A DNA stretch of 64,000 nucleotides from JAHEEL01 sp963700375 (lineage in GTDB: Bacteria; Actinomycetota; Acidimicrobiia; Spongiisociales; UBA5794), in contig CAVOXF010000004.1 in the NCBI GenBank assembly GCA_963700375.1, positions 124,001-188,000 of the forward strand, read 5' to 3'. The notes under the pieces were generated by a model. The model worked only from the letters and a program-made list of their open reading frames with translations, had not been told where the DNA came from and made no database searches. A program made the position numbers and the translations under genes. Shown piece after piece: positions 53,296-61,978 of the stretch; position 1 is the stretch's first letter, and the number at the start of each line of letters is the position of its first letter.

Positions 53296-54187
53296 ACCGA
53301 TCCGATCAGAGCCGCACGTCGTCGTCATCACCGGAATGGCCGGCGCAGGCCGTTCGCATGCCGCCGATGTCCTCGAAGACCTGGGCTTCTTCGTCGTCGA
53401 CAACCTCCCTGCCGACCTGATCGTCGACGTCGTTCGTCGGTCCGGAGTGGGCGACGAGTCGCGGGCCCGTTTCGCGGTTGTCGTCGATTCACGCGGAGGT
53501 GTCACTGCCGAGCAGCTTTCCGAGGCTGTGAAGTTGCTTCGGCAGATGGGGCTCCGGACGACGGTCCTGTTCCTCGATGCCGACGACCGCGTCCTCATCC
53601 GACGGTTCGAGGAGACGCGCCGGCCTCATCCCATCGCCGCTCCGACGCTCGATGAGTCCATTGCCCTGGAGCGAGCGAACATGCTCGATATCCGCGGTTT
53701 CTCGGATCTGATCGCCGACACGTCGGAACTCAACGTCCACCAGCTGGGTGACCGCCTCAGGAACGCGTTCGCTCGCGGCCTACCGGAGCGGACCATGCAC
53801 ATCGACGTTACGTCGTTCGGGTTCAAGCGCGGCGTTCCGCGCGTCGTCGATCTGCTCTTCGACGCCCGCTTCATACCCAATCCTCACTGGCAACCAGAGC
53901 TCCGGCCGCTGACCGGCCTCGATGCAGGAGTGCGCGACTATGTGTTCTCGTTCGAGGAGGCCGAGGAGTTTCTCGGCAAGGTCTCCGACATCCTCGACTT
54001 CCTGATTCCCCACTACGAGAGCGAAGGCAAGGCCTATCTCACCATCGGTGTTGGCTGCACCGGTGGTCGCCACCGATCGGTCGCGATAGCTGAAGCCGTT
54101 GGTGACCACCTGCGTTTGGCAGGCCGAGAAGTGACCGTCCATCACCGCGACGCTGGCGTGGACGATGCCCATGCCCACCAACATTGA
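53288..54187 (+). CDS. rapZ: RNase adapter protein RapZ
   Basis: Nucleotide-binding RapZ/YvcJ family protein, 299 residues. Walker A GMAGAGRSHA near residue 16 is a slight variant of GxSGAGKS. LEDLGFFVVDNLPADLI near residue 30 and the C-terminal TIGVGCTGGRHRSVAIAE near residue 255 are strong family signatures. In Enterobacteria it controls amino-sugar metabolism; in Gram-positives its role with YvcK is less clear. The ATG overlaps uvrC and the gene overlaps yvcK by 23 bp. Confidence 0.96.
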   Translation: MDEPIRSEPHVVVITGMAGAGRSHAADVLEDLGFFVVDNLPADLIVDVVRRSGVGDESRARFAVVVDSRGGVTAEQLSEAVKLLRQMGLRTTVLFLDADDRVLIRRFEETRRPHPIAAPTLDESIALERANMLDIRGFSDLIADTSELNVHQLGDRLRNAFARGLPERTMHIDVTSFGFKRGVPRVVDLLFDARFIPNPHWQPELRPLTGLDAGVRDYVFSFEEAEEFLGKVSDILDFLIPHYESEGKAYLTIGVGCTGGRHRSVAIAEAVGDHLRLAGREVTVHHRDAGVDDAHAHQH

Positions 54188-55145
54188 GTCCGAGGCGCTG
54201 CTCGAAGCGCTCGACATCGTCAGTCGGGGGCCGCATGTTGTCGCGGTCGGCGGCGGGAAGGGCATGGCCCGTGCGCTCGAAGCCATTCGCAGCTATGCGG
54301 GCAGGATCGATGCAGTTGTCACCGTCGCCGACGACGGAGGGTCATCCGGTCGTCTCGCTCCGGACCTGGATATTCCGCCGCCGGGAGATATCCGCAAGGC
54401 GCTCGTCGCCCTGACTCCCGACGACTCAGTGTGGCGGCAGTTGTTCGAATACCGTTTCGAGGGCGCCGATGTACGGGGACACTCTTTGGGGAATCTCATC
54501 ATCGCTGCGCTCGCCGATATCGAAGGATCGTTCGAGGCCGCTCTGCGCTCGTCAGAGCACGTGCTCGGCGCTCTCGGCTCGGTCATTCCGGCGTCGCCAT
54601 GGCACCTGCAACTCGCAGCGGACATCGACGGCGTCGAGATCCGCGGCCAGGTCAATGTCTCTCTCGCACGAGGCACCGTCACCGCACTACGCCTCATCCC
54701 CGGCGACGCACCGGTGACGAAGAGCGCCGTTGCCGCGATCGAAACGGCCGACCAGATCGTCCTCGGTCCGGGCAGCCTGTACACGTCGATCGGCGCCGCC
54801 CTGGTCGTGCCGGGCATTGTCGACGCGATCAACCGATCGCCTGCCTCGCTGGTGTACGTCGCAAACGTCGTGACGCAGGATGGAGAGACGCTGGGCATGG
54901 ACGCGGTCGACCATCTCGACTCGCTGCTCCGGATAACCGGTGTGCGTCCACCCAGTGCTATTGTCGCGTCCGATTCTCCGGTGTTCGTTGCGGCACCTCT
55001 CGAGGCGGTCGGCATCGACGCAGAGGCGGCTGCCACATATGGCGCCGATGTCGTGACGGCGGACCTGCTCGACCGAACTGTCGAGCGACCGTCACACGAT
55101 CCAACCCGTCTTGGCGAGGTTCTCCGGAGACTTGTTCGCACATAA
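54165..55145 (+). CDS. yvcK: YvcK/CofD-like gluconeogenesis factor
   Basis: UDP-sugar-binding protein needed for growth on gluconeogenic carbon and for cell shape, 326 residues. It begins VVAVGGGKGMARALEAI near residue 24 (commonly GGGTGL), then VVTVADDGGSSGRL near residue 50, HSLGNLI near residue 105 and LGPGSLYTSI near residue 198. ATG 54165 or 54171 can start it. In most Actinobacteria whiA follows; here only 24 bp separate it from gap. Confidence 0.95.
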   Translation: MPMPTNIESEALLEALDIVSRGPHVVAVGGGKGMARALEAIRSYAGRIDAVVTVADDGGSSGRLAPDLDIPPPGDIRKALVALTPDDSVWRQLFEYRFEGADVRGHSLGNLIIAALADIEGSFEAALRSSEHVLGALGSVIPASPWHLQLAADIDGVEIRGQVNVSLARGTVTALRLIPGDAPVTKSAVAAIETADQIVLGPGSLYTSIGAALVVPGIVDAINRSPASLVYVANVVTQDGETLGMDAVDHLDSLLRITGVRPPSAIVASDSPVFVAAPLEAVGIDAEAAATYGADVVTADLLDRTVERPSHDPTRLGEVLRRLVRT

Positions 55146-55169
55146 CCAGAGACCCCCAGGGAGGTCACC

Positions 55170-56255
55170 ATGCGAGTAGCAATCAACGGGTTCGGTCGTA
55201 TCGGCCGCAACTTCGTACGAGCGTCCAAGGGCAATGACGCCTGGGCCAATATGCGCAGGACGCTGACGGAGGCCAACATCAGCGATCTGGACGACGTGGC
55301 TGCAACCTTCGAGCAGTTGAAGAAGGACGTTGCCGGCATCGACATCGTTGCCATCAACGACCTGTCAGACGCGGCGATGCTCGCGTACCTTCTCGAGCAC
55401 GACTCGGTCCACGGCCCGTATCCGGGCACCGTCGTCCTCGATGGTGACGAGCTCGTGGTCGACGGCGACCGCATCAAGGTGTTTGCGGAGCGTGACCCTG
55501 CCAACCTTCCCTGGGCCGATCTCGACGTTGATGTCGTCATCGAATCCACCGGTGTGTTCCGCACGCACGCTGCGGCGTCCAAGCACCTCGAAGCCGGGGC
55601 CAAGTTCGTGGTTGTCTCCGCACCGATGAGCGACCCGGACTACTCGGTTGTCTTCGGCGTCAACGACGATGGGCTCGATCCTTCGACCCAGAAGATCATC
55701 TCAAACGCCTCGTGCACGACTAACTGCGTAGCTCCCATGATCAAGGTCCTCAACGATGAGTACAAGATCAAGCAGGGCGCGCTCACGACCATCCACGCCT
55801 ACACGAACGATCAGAGCATCCTCGACCTCGTTCACAAGGATCCGCGCCGCGCACGCGCTGCTGCCGTGAACATCATCCCGAGCTCGACCGGTGCAGCCAG
55901 CGCCGTCGGCAAGGTCATCCCAGAGATGGCAGGGAAGATCTCGGGAACGTCGCTCAGGGTGCCGGTGGCCGACGGTTCGATCACCGACCTCGTCGTCATG
56001 GTCGAGAAGACCGACGTCACGGTCGCAGAGGTCAACGCGGCGTTCAAGGCTGCAGCCGAGGGGCCGCTCAAGGGCATTCTCCGCTACAGCGAAGAGCCCC
56101 TGGTATCCACCGACATCATCGGTGATCCCCACTCCGTGATCTTCGACGCCCTGTCGACGATGGTCACCGACGGGTTGATCAAGGTGTTCGGTTGGTACGA
56201 CAACGAGATGGGCTATTCGACCCGCCTCGTTGATCTCGTACGCAAACTGGGCTGA
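55170..56255 (+). CDS. gap: glyceraldehyde-3-phosphate dehydrogenase
   Basis: Glycolytic NAD-dependent dehydrogenase, 361 residues against the usual 335-340. The NAD fold begins VAINGFGRIGRNFVRA at residues 3-18. Then comes an insertion of about 30 residues (roughly 20-50, NDAWANMRRTLTEANIS onward) before DIVAINDLSD. The catalytic Cys is in SNASCTTNCVAP near residue 178, and WYDNEMGYSTRLVDL ends the protein. GGGAGGT precedes ATG 55170. It heads gap-pgk-tpiA. Confidence 0.97.
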   Translation: MRVAINGFGRIGRNFVRASKGNDAWANMRRTLTEANISDLDDVAATFEQLKKDVAGIDIVAINDLSDAAMLAYLLEHDSVHGPYPGTVVLDGDELVVDGDRIKVFAERDPANLPWADLDVDVVIESTGVFRTHAAASKHLEAGAKFVVVSAPMSDPDYSVVFGVNDDGLDPSTQKIISNASCTTNCVAPMIKVLNDEYKIKQGALTTIHAYTNDQSILDLVHKDPRRARAAAVNIIPSSTGAASAVGKVIPEMAGKISGTSLRVPVADGSITDLVVMVEKTDVTVAEVNAAFKAAAEGPLKGILRYSEEPLVSTDIIGDPHSVIFDALSTMVTDGLIKVFGWYDNEMGYSTRLVDLVRKLG

Positions 56256-56256
56256 C

Positions 56257-57432
56257 ATGGCCCTCCCGACGCTCGATGCTCTCGAGGTCGAAGGTAGATG
56301 CGTCCTCGTCCGGTCGGATCTCAACGTTCCACTGGACGGGGGCGCTGTCTCCGATGACTTCCGGATCCGGGCCAGCCTTCCGACGATCGAAGCGTTGAGG
56401 CAACGAGGGGCGCAGGTCGTCGTCGCGAGCCATCTGGGCCGCCCACAGGGAGCCGATCCGGCGTTCAGCATGGCGCCGGTCAGCGCGCGTCTGAGTGAAC
56501 TCGGCGGCTTTCCGGTCATCCAGGCAGACGCCGTATTCGGGCCAGACGTCGAGGCGCTGATCGCTGAGGCGCCTGCCGGAACGGTCGTAGTGCTCGAAAA
56601 CACGCGATTCGAACCGGGGGAGTCGAAGAATGATCCTGAGGTCGCGGACGGACTCGCCGCTCTGGCAGACGTCTTCGTCAACGACGCGTTCGGCACCGCC
56701 CACCGGGCGCACGCCTCGAACGTTGGCGTGGCCGAGCGGATCCCGTCCGCGGCCGGACGATTACTCGAAGGCGAGATCAAAGCTTTCGAGCGCCTTCTCG
56801 GCGAACCGAGCAGGCCGTATGTGGTGGTCCTCGGCGGGGCAAAGGTCTCAGACAAGCTCGACGTGATTAGGCACCTTCTGCCGTCCGTCGACCTCATGCT
56901 GGTTGGTGGTGGCATGTGTTTCACCCTTCTCAAGGCCGGGGGCTATCGGGTCGGCGACTCGCTTGTCGAGGAGTCGATGATCGACGAAGTCAGACAGGTG
57001 CTCGACGGACCGGGCGGAGCCAAGATCGTGCTTCCGGACGACATTGTTGTGGCGGATCGCTTCGCTGCAGATGCCGCTCACGAGGTCGTGCCCGGCACTG
57101 CGATCCCGGACGGAACGATGGGCCTCGACATCGGACCGGAGACGATTCGGCGGTTCGGTGACGTTATCGAGGTGGCGGAGAGCGTCTTCTGGAACGGCCC
57201 GATGGGAGTCTTTGAATGGGAGGCCTTCCGTCACGGGACGGCCGGAATCGCTGAAGCGGTCGCGTCGTGCGACGGGTACACCGTCGTCGGCGGGGGTGAC
57301 TCGGTCGCCGCCTTGCGGCTTCTGGAGCGAGACGACGAGGTTTCATTTGTTTCAAGTGGTGGTGGGGCGGGCCTCGAGATCCTCGAGGGCAAAGACCTGC
57401 CGGGCATCGCCGCACTCGAGAGATGGAGTTGA
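56257..57432 (+). CDS. pgk: phosphoglycerate kinase
   Basis: Transfers phosphate from 1,3-bisphosphoglycerate to ADP, 391 residues. RSDLNVPLDGG near residue 19, SHLGRPQG near residue 58, LENTRFEPGE near residue 115, VLGGAKVSDKLDV near residue 190 and GGGDSVAAL near residue 347 are canonical. ATG 56257 is one base after the gap stop and is preferred over an upstream in-frame extension inside gap. Confidence 0.97.
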   Translation: MALPTLDALEVEGRCVLVRSDLNVPLDGGAVSDDFRIRASLPTIEALRQRGAQVVVASHLGRPQGADPAFSMAPVSARLSELGGFPVIQADAVFGPDVEALIAEAPAGTVVVLENTRFEPGESKNDPEVADGLAALADVFVNDAFGTAHRAHASNVGVAERIPSAAGRLLEGEIKAFERLLGEPSRPYVVVLGGAKVSDKLDVIRHLLPSVDLMLVGGGMCFTLLKAGGYRVGDSLVEESMIDEVRQVLDGPGGAKIVLPDDIVVADRFAADAAHEVVPGTAIPDGTMGLDIGPETIRRFGDVIEVAESVFWNGPMGVFEWEAFRHGTAGIAEAVASCDGYTVVGGGDSVAALRLLERDDEVSFVSSGGGAGLEILEGKDLPGIAALERWS

Positions 57433-57433
57433 T

Positions 57434-58198
57434 ATGCGCAAGGATCTGATCGTCGGAAACTGGAAGATGAATGCCACCCATCTGGAGACCATCCAGATGG
57501 TACAGAAGCTGAGCTACCGCCTCGACCCGTCGGACTACCAGCGAGTCGATGTCGTCGTCTGCCCGCCGTTCACCGCACTGCGGTCGGCACAGACGGTGAT
57601 CGAGACCGACCACCTTCAGATCGGCCTCGGCGCCCAGAACGTGTTCTGGGAAGACAAAGGCGCCTACACCGGGGAGATTGCTCCCGCGATGCTCGCCTCC
57701 CTCTCCGTTTCATATGTGATCGTCGGCCACTCCGAGCGGCGCGAACTGTTCGGAGAGACCAACGAGGACACCAACCGGAAGGTCAAGGCCGTCCTTGCCG
57801 CCGGCATGACGCCGATTCTCTGCTGCGGGGAGACCGAAGAGGAGCGCGAGGCCGGAGTCACCGAAGAGAAGATCGGCACGCAGGTTCGCGCCGGCCTCGC
57901 CGGACTCACCGCCGAGCAGATCGCCGGCATGGTCGTGGCCTACGAACCGATCTGGGCGATCGGAACCGGCCGCACGGCCTCGGACGATGATGCAGGCGCC
58001 ATGGCGACCTTCGTCAGGGAGACCATCGCCGACATTGTCGGAGATGCCGCGGAGTCGACAAGGATCCTCTATGGCGGCTCGATGAATCCTGGCAACGTTG
58101 CGGGTCTGATGGCCAAGAAGGACATCGACGGCGGCCTCGTCGGTGGCGCAAGTCTCGACCCCGATACGTTCGCATCCGTGGTCCGCTATTGGGTGTGA
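57434..58198 (+). CDS. tpiA: triose-phosphate isomerase
   Basis: Interconverts DHAP and GAP, 254 residues. LIVGNWKMN with the catalytic Lys is at 5-13, IVGHSERRELFGE with the catalytic His near residue 95, VVAYEPIWAIGTG with the catalytic Glu near residue 168 and LYGGSMNPGN near residue 213. ATG 57434 lies 1 base after the pgk stop. Confidence 0.98.
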   Translation: MRKDLIVGNWKMNATHLETIQMVQKLSYRLDPSDYQRVDVVVCPPFTALRSAQTVIETDHLQIGLGAQNVFWEDKGAYTGEIAPAMLASLSVSYVIVGHSERRELFGETNEDTNRKVKAVLAAGMTPILCCGETEEEREAGVTEEKIGTQVRAGLAGLTAEQIAGMVVAYEPIWAIGTGRTASDDDAGAMATFVRETIADIVGDAAESTRILYGGSMNPGNVAGLMAKKDIDGGLVGGASLDPDTFASVVRYWV

Positions 58199-58602
58199 CC
58201 GCAGGCCTCTGGCGAGCGCAGGGTGCCTTCGTCGTCACTCGGCGAATCCCTTGGGAGACCGACGAGGGGCTACGGCCCCACGTCGATCGAGTGGTTGACG
58301 AGTTGAAGGAATGTGATGCGGCCGCCGCGATCGAAGTCGACGTCGACCTGGTTTCGGCGCGCGTACTCCTTGCACTCACGGTCGCGGTCACCGAGGATGA
58401 CGAAGGCAACACCGAAGACGCTGAGTCCTTCGCGAGGGAGACTATCGCCGGCGCAATCCGCTCCAACGCCGGGCGACACGAAGGGCTCCTCCCTCTTCTC
58501 GACGAGTCGAAACTCGAGAGCAGGAGCGGTCCGTGGGCCGGCCTGCGGACTCCGCTCTGGACCCTGTACCAGCTCACGTGCCACCCCGTCGTCGCAGACT
58601 GA
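58195..58602 (+). CDS. hypothetical protein between tpiA and gpmA
   Basis: A 135-residue protein I do not recognise. GTG 58195 overlaps the tpiA stop by 4 bases (GTGA), so it is translationally coupled. The middle (about 30-75) is strand-rich and acidic, with VEVDVDLVSARVLLALTVAVTE-like alternation (residues spread over 45-65), and the end is a Trp-containing helix (GPWAGLRTPLWTLYQ). The coding signal is good by third-position GC, and the neighbours are glycolytic, which suggests a metabolic or regulatory partner. Confidence 0.65.
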   Translation: MTAGLWRAQGAFVVTRRIPWETDEGLRPHVDRVVDELKECDAAAAIEVDVDLVSARVLLALTVAVTEDDEGNTEDAESFARETIAGAIRSNAGRHEGLLPLLDESKLESRSGPWAGLRTPLWTLYQLTCHPVVAD

Positions 58603-58628
58603 CAATCGACCAACCGGAAAGGTCTGAT

Positions 58629-59378
58629 ATGGAATACACGCTGGTTCTTCTCCGCCATGGACAGAGTCTGTGGAACCTCGAGAACGTGTTCACCGGGTGG
58701 ACGGACGTCCCCCTCTCTGAGCAGGGTGTCGAGGAGGCGAGAGCAGCGGGCCGCCTGATGGCCGACGCCGGCCTCTCGTTCGACGTCGTGCAGACGTCGC
58801 TGCTCCGTCGTGCGATCAACACCGCAGCGGTAGCGCTCGATGAGATGGACCTCGCGTGGATCCCGGTCGAGAAGAGCTGGCGTTTGAACGAGCGGCACTA
58901 CGGCGCGCTTCAGGGACTGAACAAGAAGCAGACCTCGGATGAGTACGGGCCCGAGCAGGTCCATATCTGGCGCCGTTCCTATGACACGCCGCCGCCGCCG
59001 CTCGAGGCCACCGATCCACGCCACCCGCTCAACGACCCCCGATATGCCTGGATGCCGCCGGAGCTTGCACCGGCGACCGAGTGCCTCGCCGATGTGGTCG
59101 ATCGTATGCTTCCGTACTGGTACGACCATATCGTTCCTGCGATCCGCGCTGGAAAGCGCGTGCTCGTTGCGGCTCACGGGAACAGTCTGAGGGCGCTCGT
59201 GAAGCACCTTGATGATGTATTGGACGATGCCATCACCGACCTCAACATCCCGACCGGCATCCCCCTCGTCTATCGCCTTGACGCTGACCTTCGGCCGATC
59301 GCGAGCGAGTATCTGGGCGACCCGGAAATCGCCGCTGCAGCAGCAGAAGCCGTCGCCCGTCAAGCACTCGGACAGTAG
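58629..59378 (+). CDS. gpmA: 2,3-bisphosphoglycerate-dependent phosphoglycerate mutase
   Basis: Interconverts 3- and 2-phosphoglycerate, 249 residues. The phospho-His motif LLRHGQSLWNLENVFTGW is at residues 6-23, ERHYGALQGLNK is near residue 86 and the second catalytic His is in VAAHGNSLRAL near residue 182. This is a cofactor-dependent type of bacterial length. ATG 58629 follows GAAAGG (58617-58622) at about 6 bases. Confidence 0.97.
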   Translation: MEYTLVLLRHGQSLWNLENVFTGWTDVPLSEQGVEEARAAGRLMADAGLSFDVVQTSLLRRAINTAAVALDEMDLAWIPVEKSWRLNERHYGALQGLNKKQTSDEYGPEQVHIWRRSYDTPPPPLEATDPRHPLNDPRYAWMPPELAPATECLADVVDRMLPYWYDHIVPAIRAGKRVLVAAHGNSLRALVKHLDDVLDDAITDLNIPTGIPLVYRLDADLRPIASEYLGDPEIAAAAAEAVARQALGQ

Positions 59379-59480
59379 AGAGCGGCGAGTTTCGAGCTTC
59401 GATCTGAAGTACGCAGCGGGCCTCATCCGCATGGTGTGGGCTCCCGGATGCCCCCCTGCGTCCTCGCAGGCGCTTCTCGA

Positions 59481-59511
59481 TGGCCCCCCAACCCTCCGGG
59501 CTGGGGGGCCA
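59481..59511 (+). terminator. hairpin after gpmA
   Basis: Arms 59481-59494 and 59498-59511 pair over 14 bp with one A-C mismatch and a TCC loop; the stem is extremely GC-rich (GGCCCCCC). There is no U-tract. It is well placed, about 100 bp after gpmA, to stop transcription before secG. Confidence 0.55.
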
Positions 59512-59579
59512 TGGGGATCGGGCGGACATGCCGCGGGATCCGGAGAGCTGGCGCTTATGGCAGAACCTGGCAATGGTGT

Positions 59580-59608
59580 TTGCACTAGCGCTCGCAGACG
59601 GTCATACT
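59580..59608 (+). promoter_or_regulatory. probable secG promoter
   Basis: TTGCAC (59580-59585) and CATACT (59603-59608) with 17-bp spacing place the start of transcription near 59615, about 45 bases before the secG TTG. Confidence 0.5.
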
Positions 59609-59620
59609 TCCGGACCACCG

Positions 59621-59639
59621 GCCCGCCTTGAAGGCGGGC
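59621..59639 (+). repeat. hairpin in the secG leader
   Basis: GCCCGCC and GGCGGGC pair around TTGAA between the promoter and the ribosome site of secG. Confidence 0.5.
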
Positions 59640-59659
59640 TACCGAGAAAGGGTTCTAGG

Positions 59660-59893
59660 TTGCTGACCGGAATCGTCGCCGTCCTCCAACTGCTGGTGTC
59701 GCTGGCACTCATCTTCCTCATTCTGCTGCACGCAGGCAGGGGTGGTGGTGTGTCGGACATGTTCGGCGGTGGGATGAGTAGCGGGAACATCGCCGGGTCA
59801 ACCGTGGTCGAGAGGAATCTCGATCGACTCACGGTGATCATCGCTATTTCGTTTGCTGTCTTCACGCTCTGGTTGACGTGGCTGATGGCCTGA
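59660..59893 (+). CDS. secG: preprotein translocase subunit SecG
   Basis: A 77-residue SecYEG channel subunit with two helices (about 3-24 and 57-76) separated by the Gly-rich loop GRGGGVSDMFGGGM, a family hallmark. TTG 59660 is chosen because AAAGGG lies about 8 bases upstream and the protein then begins at the first helix. Its position after tpiA/gpmA is conserved in Actinobacteria. Confidence 0.92.
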   Translation: MLTGIVAVLQLLVSLALIFLILLHAGRGGGVSDMFGGGMSSGNIAGSTVVERNLDRLTVIIAISFAVFTLWLTWLMA

Positions 59894-59952
59894 GTCCCAT
59901 TGGGGGCTGAGGGCGGCCGAGGACCCAACGCGTTGGAACTAGGAGGCACACC

Positions 59953-61761
59953 TTGACTCGATTGTGGCGCGGCCGCAGAATCGCGTTGTTGGTCCTTCTC
60001 ATCGCTTTCGCTGTTGTGGCGGCCGCCTGTACTTCGAATGGCGGCGGCGATGACGAAACCACTACGACGACCACCGCCGTAGCAGTGGAAGAGAGCACAA
60101 CCACCACGGCCGCTCCCGAGGCGACCTCCACAACCACCAAGGCAAGGCCAGCGAAGCCCTACGGTGGCGAAGCGATCGTTGCAGACGACGACGAACCCCC
60201 GACCCTGAATCCCCTAGCACCGGGCGGCGACAGCTTCATCGTCTCGATCCTCGGCCAGGGATACCTCACCGGTGTCCAGGAGATCGACGGTTTCACGCTC
60301 GATCTCATTCCTGAGCTCGTAAAGGAGCTCCCGACGACCGCCAACGGCGGTGTGACGGTGAACGCCGACGGCACAATGACCGTTCGGTACATCATCAAGG
60401 ACGAGGCAGTGTGGGCAGATGGAATCCCGATCTCGGGAGCGGACTTCGAGTTCACGTACGAGACGATCATGGATCCGGGCGTTCCCGTCGACAAGGCGAC
60501 GTACCGGGACATCATCCCCGAGTCCATCGTGGTCGGCGACAAGACCTTTGAGTACACCCTTTCCGCCCCGACAGCGCTCTACGAGCTGATCTTCGGTCTC
60601 ATCATTCCGAAGCACTCGGTCGAGGGCTCCGACTTCGTCGCCAACTGGAACGAAACCATGTGGGTCTCCGGCGGACCGTTTGTCTTTGATACGTGGGTCA
60701 AGGGTGAATCCATCACGATGGTCCGGAACGACAACTACTGGAAGACCGATCCGGAGACCGGCCAGCAGCTCCCGTATCTCGACAGCGTGACCTTCGAGTT
60801 CATCCCGGAGATCGACTCGATCATCAATGCCTTCGAGGCCCGGGAAGTTGACATCATTCAGCCTCCGCCGAGCACGGAGACGATCGCGACCCTCAAGACC
60901 CTCGAACCGGAAGGTGCACGCGTCGAGGTGCTCTCGGGTCCGATCTGGGAACACGTGGGCTTCCAGTTCTCTGACGTCCGCTTCGGCCGCAATGAGAGCT
61001 CCTGCAACGAGTCGCTCAACATGCGCCAGGCAATCGGCCATGCAATTGACAAGCAACTCCTTGTCGACGAGATCCTCGCCGGTCAGGTAGAGCCGCTCGA
61101 TTCATACGTCGACGCGTTCAGTCCGACCTTGTCCCAGGAGGCGTGGAGTCAGTACGACTACGATCCAGCTCGTGCCGGCGAGCTGTACGCGGCCGCCGTC
61201 GAGGAGACCGGCAAGGAGTGCGCCGTGGTCTTCACTACGACATCGAACATCGAAAGTCGCGTGACGATGTCTGAGCTGTTCAGCGATATGTTCGCAGCCG
61301 CGGGCATCCCGTACGTGAACGAGCTCGAGGATAGGCAGCTCTTCTTCGGTGAGACGCTCGACAACGCCGAGTGGGATTTCAGTGGGTGGGCATGGGTCGG
61401 CTCGCCGGGCCTTTCTGCCCTCGTGGCCATCACCAACCTGTGGGATCCCGATACGCCTCCGCCAGACGGGCAGAACTACTACCGATACGGCGTGGCCGAT
61501 GAGGGCGCCTTCAGCGATGCGGCATCGGTCCGCTATGCCGAGGTCCGCGATGAGATGAACAGCACTGTCGATGAGGAGGAACTCACTGCCCTCATCCACG
61601 AAGCGGAGAACATCCTGGCGGACAACGCGGTGATGCACCCGCTCTACGCGCGGCCGGTCATGGCAGCGGTTTGGGCGGACGAGATCGGTGGCTTCAAGCA
61701 CAACCCGACCCAGGCCGGACACACCTGGAACATCGAGGACTGGTACCGCGCCGACACGTAG
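59953..61761 (+). CDS. oligopeptide-type ABC transporter substrate-binding lipoprotein
   Basis: A 602-residue SBP_bac_5-family protein. Signal sequence (residues 8-25) with lipobox AVVAAACTS, then a Thr/Glu-rich low-complexity linker (about 33-65), then the binding fold starting EPPTLNPLAPGG near residue 80, with VWADGIPISGADFEFTYE near residue 154 and MRQAIGHAIDKQLLVDEI near residue 357, all typical of DppA/OppA proteins. TTG 59953 follows AGGAGG (59941-59946) at 6 bases. No permease or ATPase genes are adjacent, so the partners must be encoded elsewhere. Ligand unknown. Confidence 0.9.
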   Translation: MTRLWRGRRIALLVLLIAFAVVAAACTSNGGGDDETTTTTTAVAVEESTTTTAAPEATSTTTKARPAKPYGGEAIVADDDEPPTLNPLAPGGDSFIVSILGQGYLTGVQEIDGFTLDLIPELVKELPTTANGGVTVNADGTMTVRYIIKDEAVWADGIPISGADFEFTYETIMDPGVPVDKATYRDIIPESIVVGDKTFEYTLSAPTALYELIFGLIIPKHSVEGSDFVANWNETMWVSGGPFVFDTWVKGESITMVRNDNYWKTDPETGQQLPYLDSVTFEFIPEIDSIINAFEAREVDIIQPPPSTETIATLKTLEPEGARVEVLSGPIWEHVGFQFSDVRFGRNESSCNESLNMRQAIGHAIDKQLLVDEILAGQVEPLDSYVDAFSPTLSQEAWSQYDYDPARAGELYAAAVEETGKECAVVFTTTSNIESRVTMSELFSDMFAAAGIPYVNELEDRQLFFGETLDNAEWDFSGWAWVGSPGLSALVAITNLWDPDTPPPDGQNYYRYGVADEGAFSDAASVRYAEVRDEMNSTVDEEELTALIHEAENILADNAVMHPLYARPVMAAVWADEIGGFKHNPTQAGHTWNIEDWYRADT

Positions 61762-61839
61762 CCCGGTTCGTCTGATAGATCATCGAGAGGCTCCGATGAT
61801 CAAGGTCACTCTGCGATCTGGATTGGCTGCCGGGGTTCC

Positions 61840-61845
61840 TATACT
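61840..61845 (+). promoter_or_regulatory. -10 element of tRNA-Leu(GAG)
   Basis: TATACT ends 12 bases before the tRNA 5' end. A -35 is not clear. Confidence 0.5.
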
Positions 61846-61857
61846 CGCTATCTCCAC

Positions 61858-61944
61858 GTCGGAGTGGCGGAATTGGTAGACGCGCATGGTTGAGGGCCAT
61901 GTAGGGGAAACCCTGTGGAAGTTCGAGTCTTCTCTCCGACACCA
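61858..61944 (+). tRNA. tRNA-Leu (anticodon GAG)
   Basis: An 87-nt class II tRNA. Acceptor GTCGGAG pairs fully with CTCCGAC, the anticodon stem CATGG/CCATG holds loop TTGAGGG giving GAG, and a long variable arm (GTAGGGGAAACCCTGT) and GTTCGAGTC follow. The 3' CCA is encoded, unlike in the other tRNA-Leu of this window. Confidence 0.95.
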
Positions 61945-61978
61945 ACAACCCCTTGGGCACCACCCCTTGGGGTTGTTG
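61943..61978 (+). terminator. hairpin directly after tRNA-Leu(GAG)
   Basis: CAACAACCCC (61943-61952) pairs perfectly with GGGGTTGTTG (61969-61978). The upstream arm begins with the last two bases of the tRNA CCA end, so forming the hairpin competes with a free 3' end in the precursor. Confidence 0.65.

Noticed and set aside
59481..59639. Two GC-rich hairpins before secG as a dispersed repeat family
   Set aside because: Their sequences differ from each other and I saw no further copies in the window, so they are listed only as a terminator and a leader hairpin.
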